Assembly (NCBI RefSeq): GCF_029227915.1 | Contig: NC_079875.1 | Coordinates: 1,426,001 to 1,490,000, forward strand | Origin: Hydractinia symbiolongicarpus | Lineage: Eukaryota > Cnidaria > Hydrozoa > Anthoathecata > Hydractiniidae | Direction: 5' to 3' | DNA: 64,000 nt | Shown here: positions 63,401 to 64,000 of the stretch, in pieces | How positions within the stretch are numbered: position 1 is the stretch's first letter | Layout: each line of letters begins with the position of its first letter | Notes under the pieces: model-generated | Told to the model about the DNA's origin: nothing | Database searches by the model: none | What the model saw: only the letters and a program-made list of their open reading frames with translations | Program-made: the position numbers and the translations under genes

Positions 63401-64000
63401 TAGCAGGTTTTCGTTTGCCGGCGATTAAACTTCTTTTATGCAGCGTCTCATCAAAAATGAAAACATTTTTGAAAACTACAAGTCTCATGCGTTTTAGTGG
63501 TGAAAAAATAATTTAAAAAATTGTTCGAGAAATGAGTTTACACCCTGGGTACTTTCTTTCTATACTTTTGACTATACGGGCCGAGTCCGGGATTTACGGG
63601 AAATCGCAGGTTTTCGTTTGCCGGCGATTAAACCACTTTCATTAAGCGTCTCATCAAAAATAAAAAGATTTCTGAAAACTACAAGTCTCATGCGTTTTAG
63701 TGGTGAATAAATGAATTAAAAATCGTTCGGGAAATGAGTTTACTCCCTGGGTACTATCTTTGTATACTTTTGACTATACGGGCCGAGTCCGGGGTTTACG
63801 GGAAATGGCGGGTTTTCGTTTGCCGGCGATTAAACTTCTTTTATTCAGCGTCTCATCAAAAATGAAAACATTTTTGAAAACTACAAGTCTCAAGCGTTTT
63901 AGTGGTGAAAAGATAATTTAAAAAATCGTTTTGGAAATGAGTTTACTCACTGGGTACTTTCCTTGTATACTTTTAACTATACGGGCCGAGTCCGGGATTT
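60424..64000 (+). repeat. Right-end mosaic of the 50-60 kb HOR types
   Basis: Monomer types are those of the preceding 10 kb in new orders. GAATAAATGAATTAA lies at 61879 and 63705 (1,826 bp; both lack one A in the run that follows). A three-monomer (609-bp) duplication links 62510 and 63119, both with AAATGATTTTACTCCC. The array runs off the window inside a family-1 monomer. Confidence 0.8.

Larger units (their letters stand above)
1..64000 (+). repeat. Satellite DNA array, ~203-bp monomer, head to tail
   Basis: Landmarks such as GTATACTTTTGACTATACGG, TTTGCCGGCGATTAAAC, CTACAAGTCTCATG and GAAATGAGTTTA recur every 203 bp from end to end, always on the same strand. Distances between equivalent sites are multiples of 203 apart from small indels: 406, 609, 812, 1015, 1218, 1421 and 1827. 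Summing phase gives about 316-317 monomers. The first base (ACATTTTTGAAAACTAC) and the last bases (GGGCCGAGTCCGGGATTT) both lie inside a monomer, so neither array edge is in the window. There is no unique sequence, transposon, inversion or gene. Seen directly: the periodicity and orientation. Inferred: a eukaryotic heterochromatic or centromeric location. Arrays of this size are typical of such regions and hardly known in bacteria. Confidence 0.98.

Noticed and set aside
1-64000. CRISPR array (regular repeats with spacers)
   Set aside because: There is no alternation of short identical repeats and unique spacers; the entire 203-bp unit is repeated with small variations. No cas genes are present.
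1-64000. Integrated mobile element, viral insertion or inverted segment within the array
   Set aside because: Repeat phase can be followed through the whole window with only small indels, a 61-bp deletion (three copies) and an 84-bp deletion; no foreign sequence or strand switch was seen.

Overview
The whole 64 kb is one tandem-repeat (satellite DNA) array. A monomer of about 203 bp, roughly 37% G+C, is repeated head to tail in a single orientation from the first base to the last. Both edges cut through a monomer, so the array continues in both directions. Counting repeat phase through the window gives about 316-317 monomers, four of them internally truncated. I see no protein gene, RNA gene, transposon, inverted segment or other unique sequence. 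The many short open frames on both strands are by-products of the monomer sequence. An array this long and pure points to constitutive heterochromatin or a centromere of a eukaryote. The species cannot be named from the sequence. CpG is not depleted (about 1.7 times expectation in the consensus), which argues against long-term heavy germline CpG methylation.

Two linked monomer families make up the array. Family 1 carries CTTTTGACTATACGGG, then CCGAGTCC, then AAACTTCTTTTATTCAG. Family 2 carries CATTCGACTATACGGG, then CCAAGCCC (creating CCCGGG), then AAACCTCTTTCATTAAG or AAACAACTTTCATTAAG. Further types differ at a hypervariable six-base site just before GAAATGAGTTTA and in the right arm of a 20-bp dyad that recurs in the monomers.

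The monomers are organised into many different local higher-order repeats (HORs) rather than one. By region: 0-7 kb, units built from TTCCGG-type monomers, including a 954-bp unit with a 61-bp internal deletion; 7.4-9.2 kb, two 406-bp dimer duplications; 10.2-12.7 kb, a 1,218-bp hexamer; 15.1-18.6 kb, a 1,827-bp 9-mer; 18.6-22.4 kb, a 1,826-bp 9-mer; 24.0-27.1 kb, a 1,620-bp 8-mer; 27.1-38.6 kb, related units of 8, 9, 10, 8, 7, 5, 7 and 5 monomers, the last four forming a 2,436-bp 12-mer in two copies; 38.8-44.5 kb, a 1,623-bp 8-mer; 44.7-46.5 kb, a nearly pure family-2 block with an 84-bp deletion; 46.3-50.0 kb, a 1,829-bp 9-mer; 49.9-52.0 kb, an 815-bp tetramer; 53.1-56.8 kb, a 1,827-bp 9-mer; 57.6-60.4 kb, a 1,421-bp 7-mer; 60.4-64 kb, a mosaic.

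The most informative content is the record of how the array grew. Several hybrid monomers join the left part of one monomer type to the right part of another at the same register, exactly where an HOR is duplicated or loses one monomer. This is what unequal homologous exchange between 203-bp repeats would leave. I found no evidence of a gene system, defence system or mobile element.
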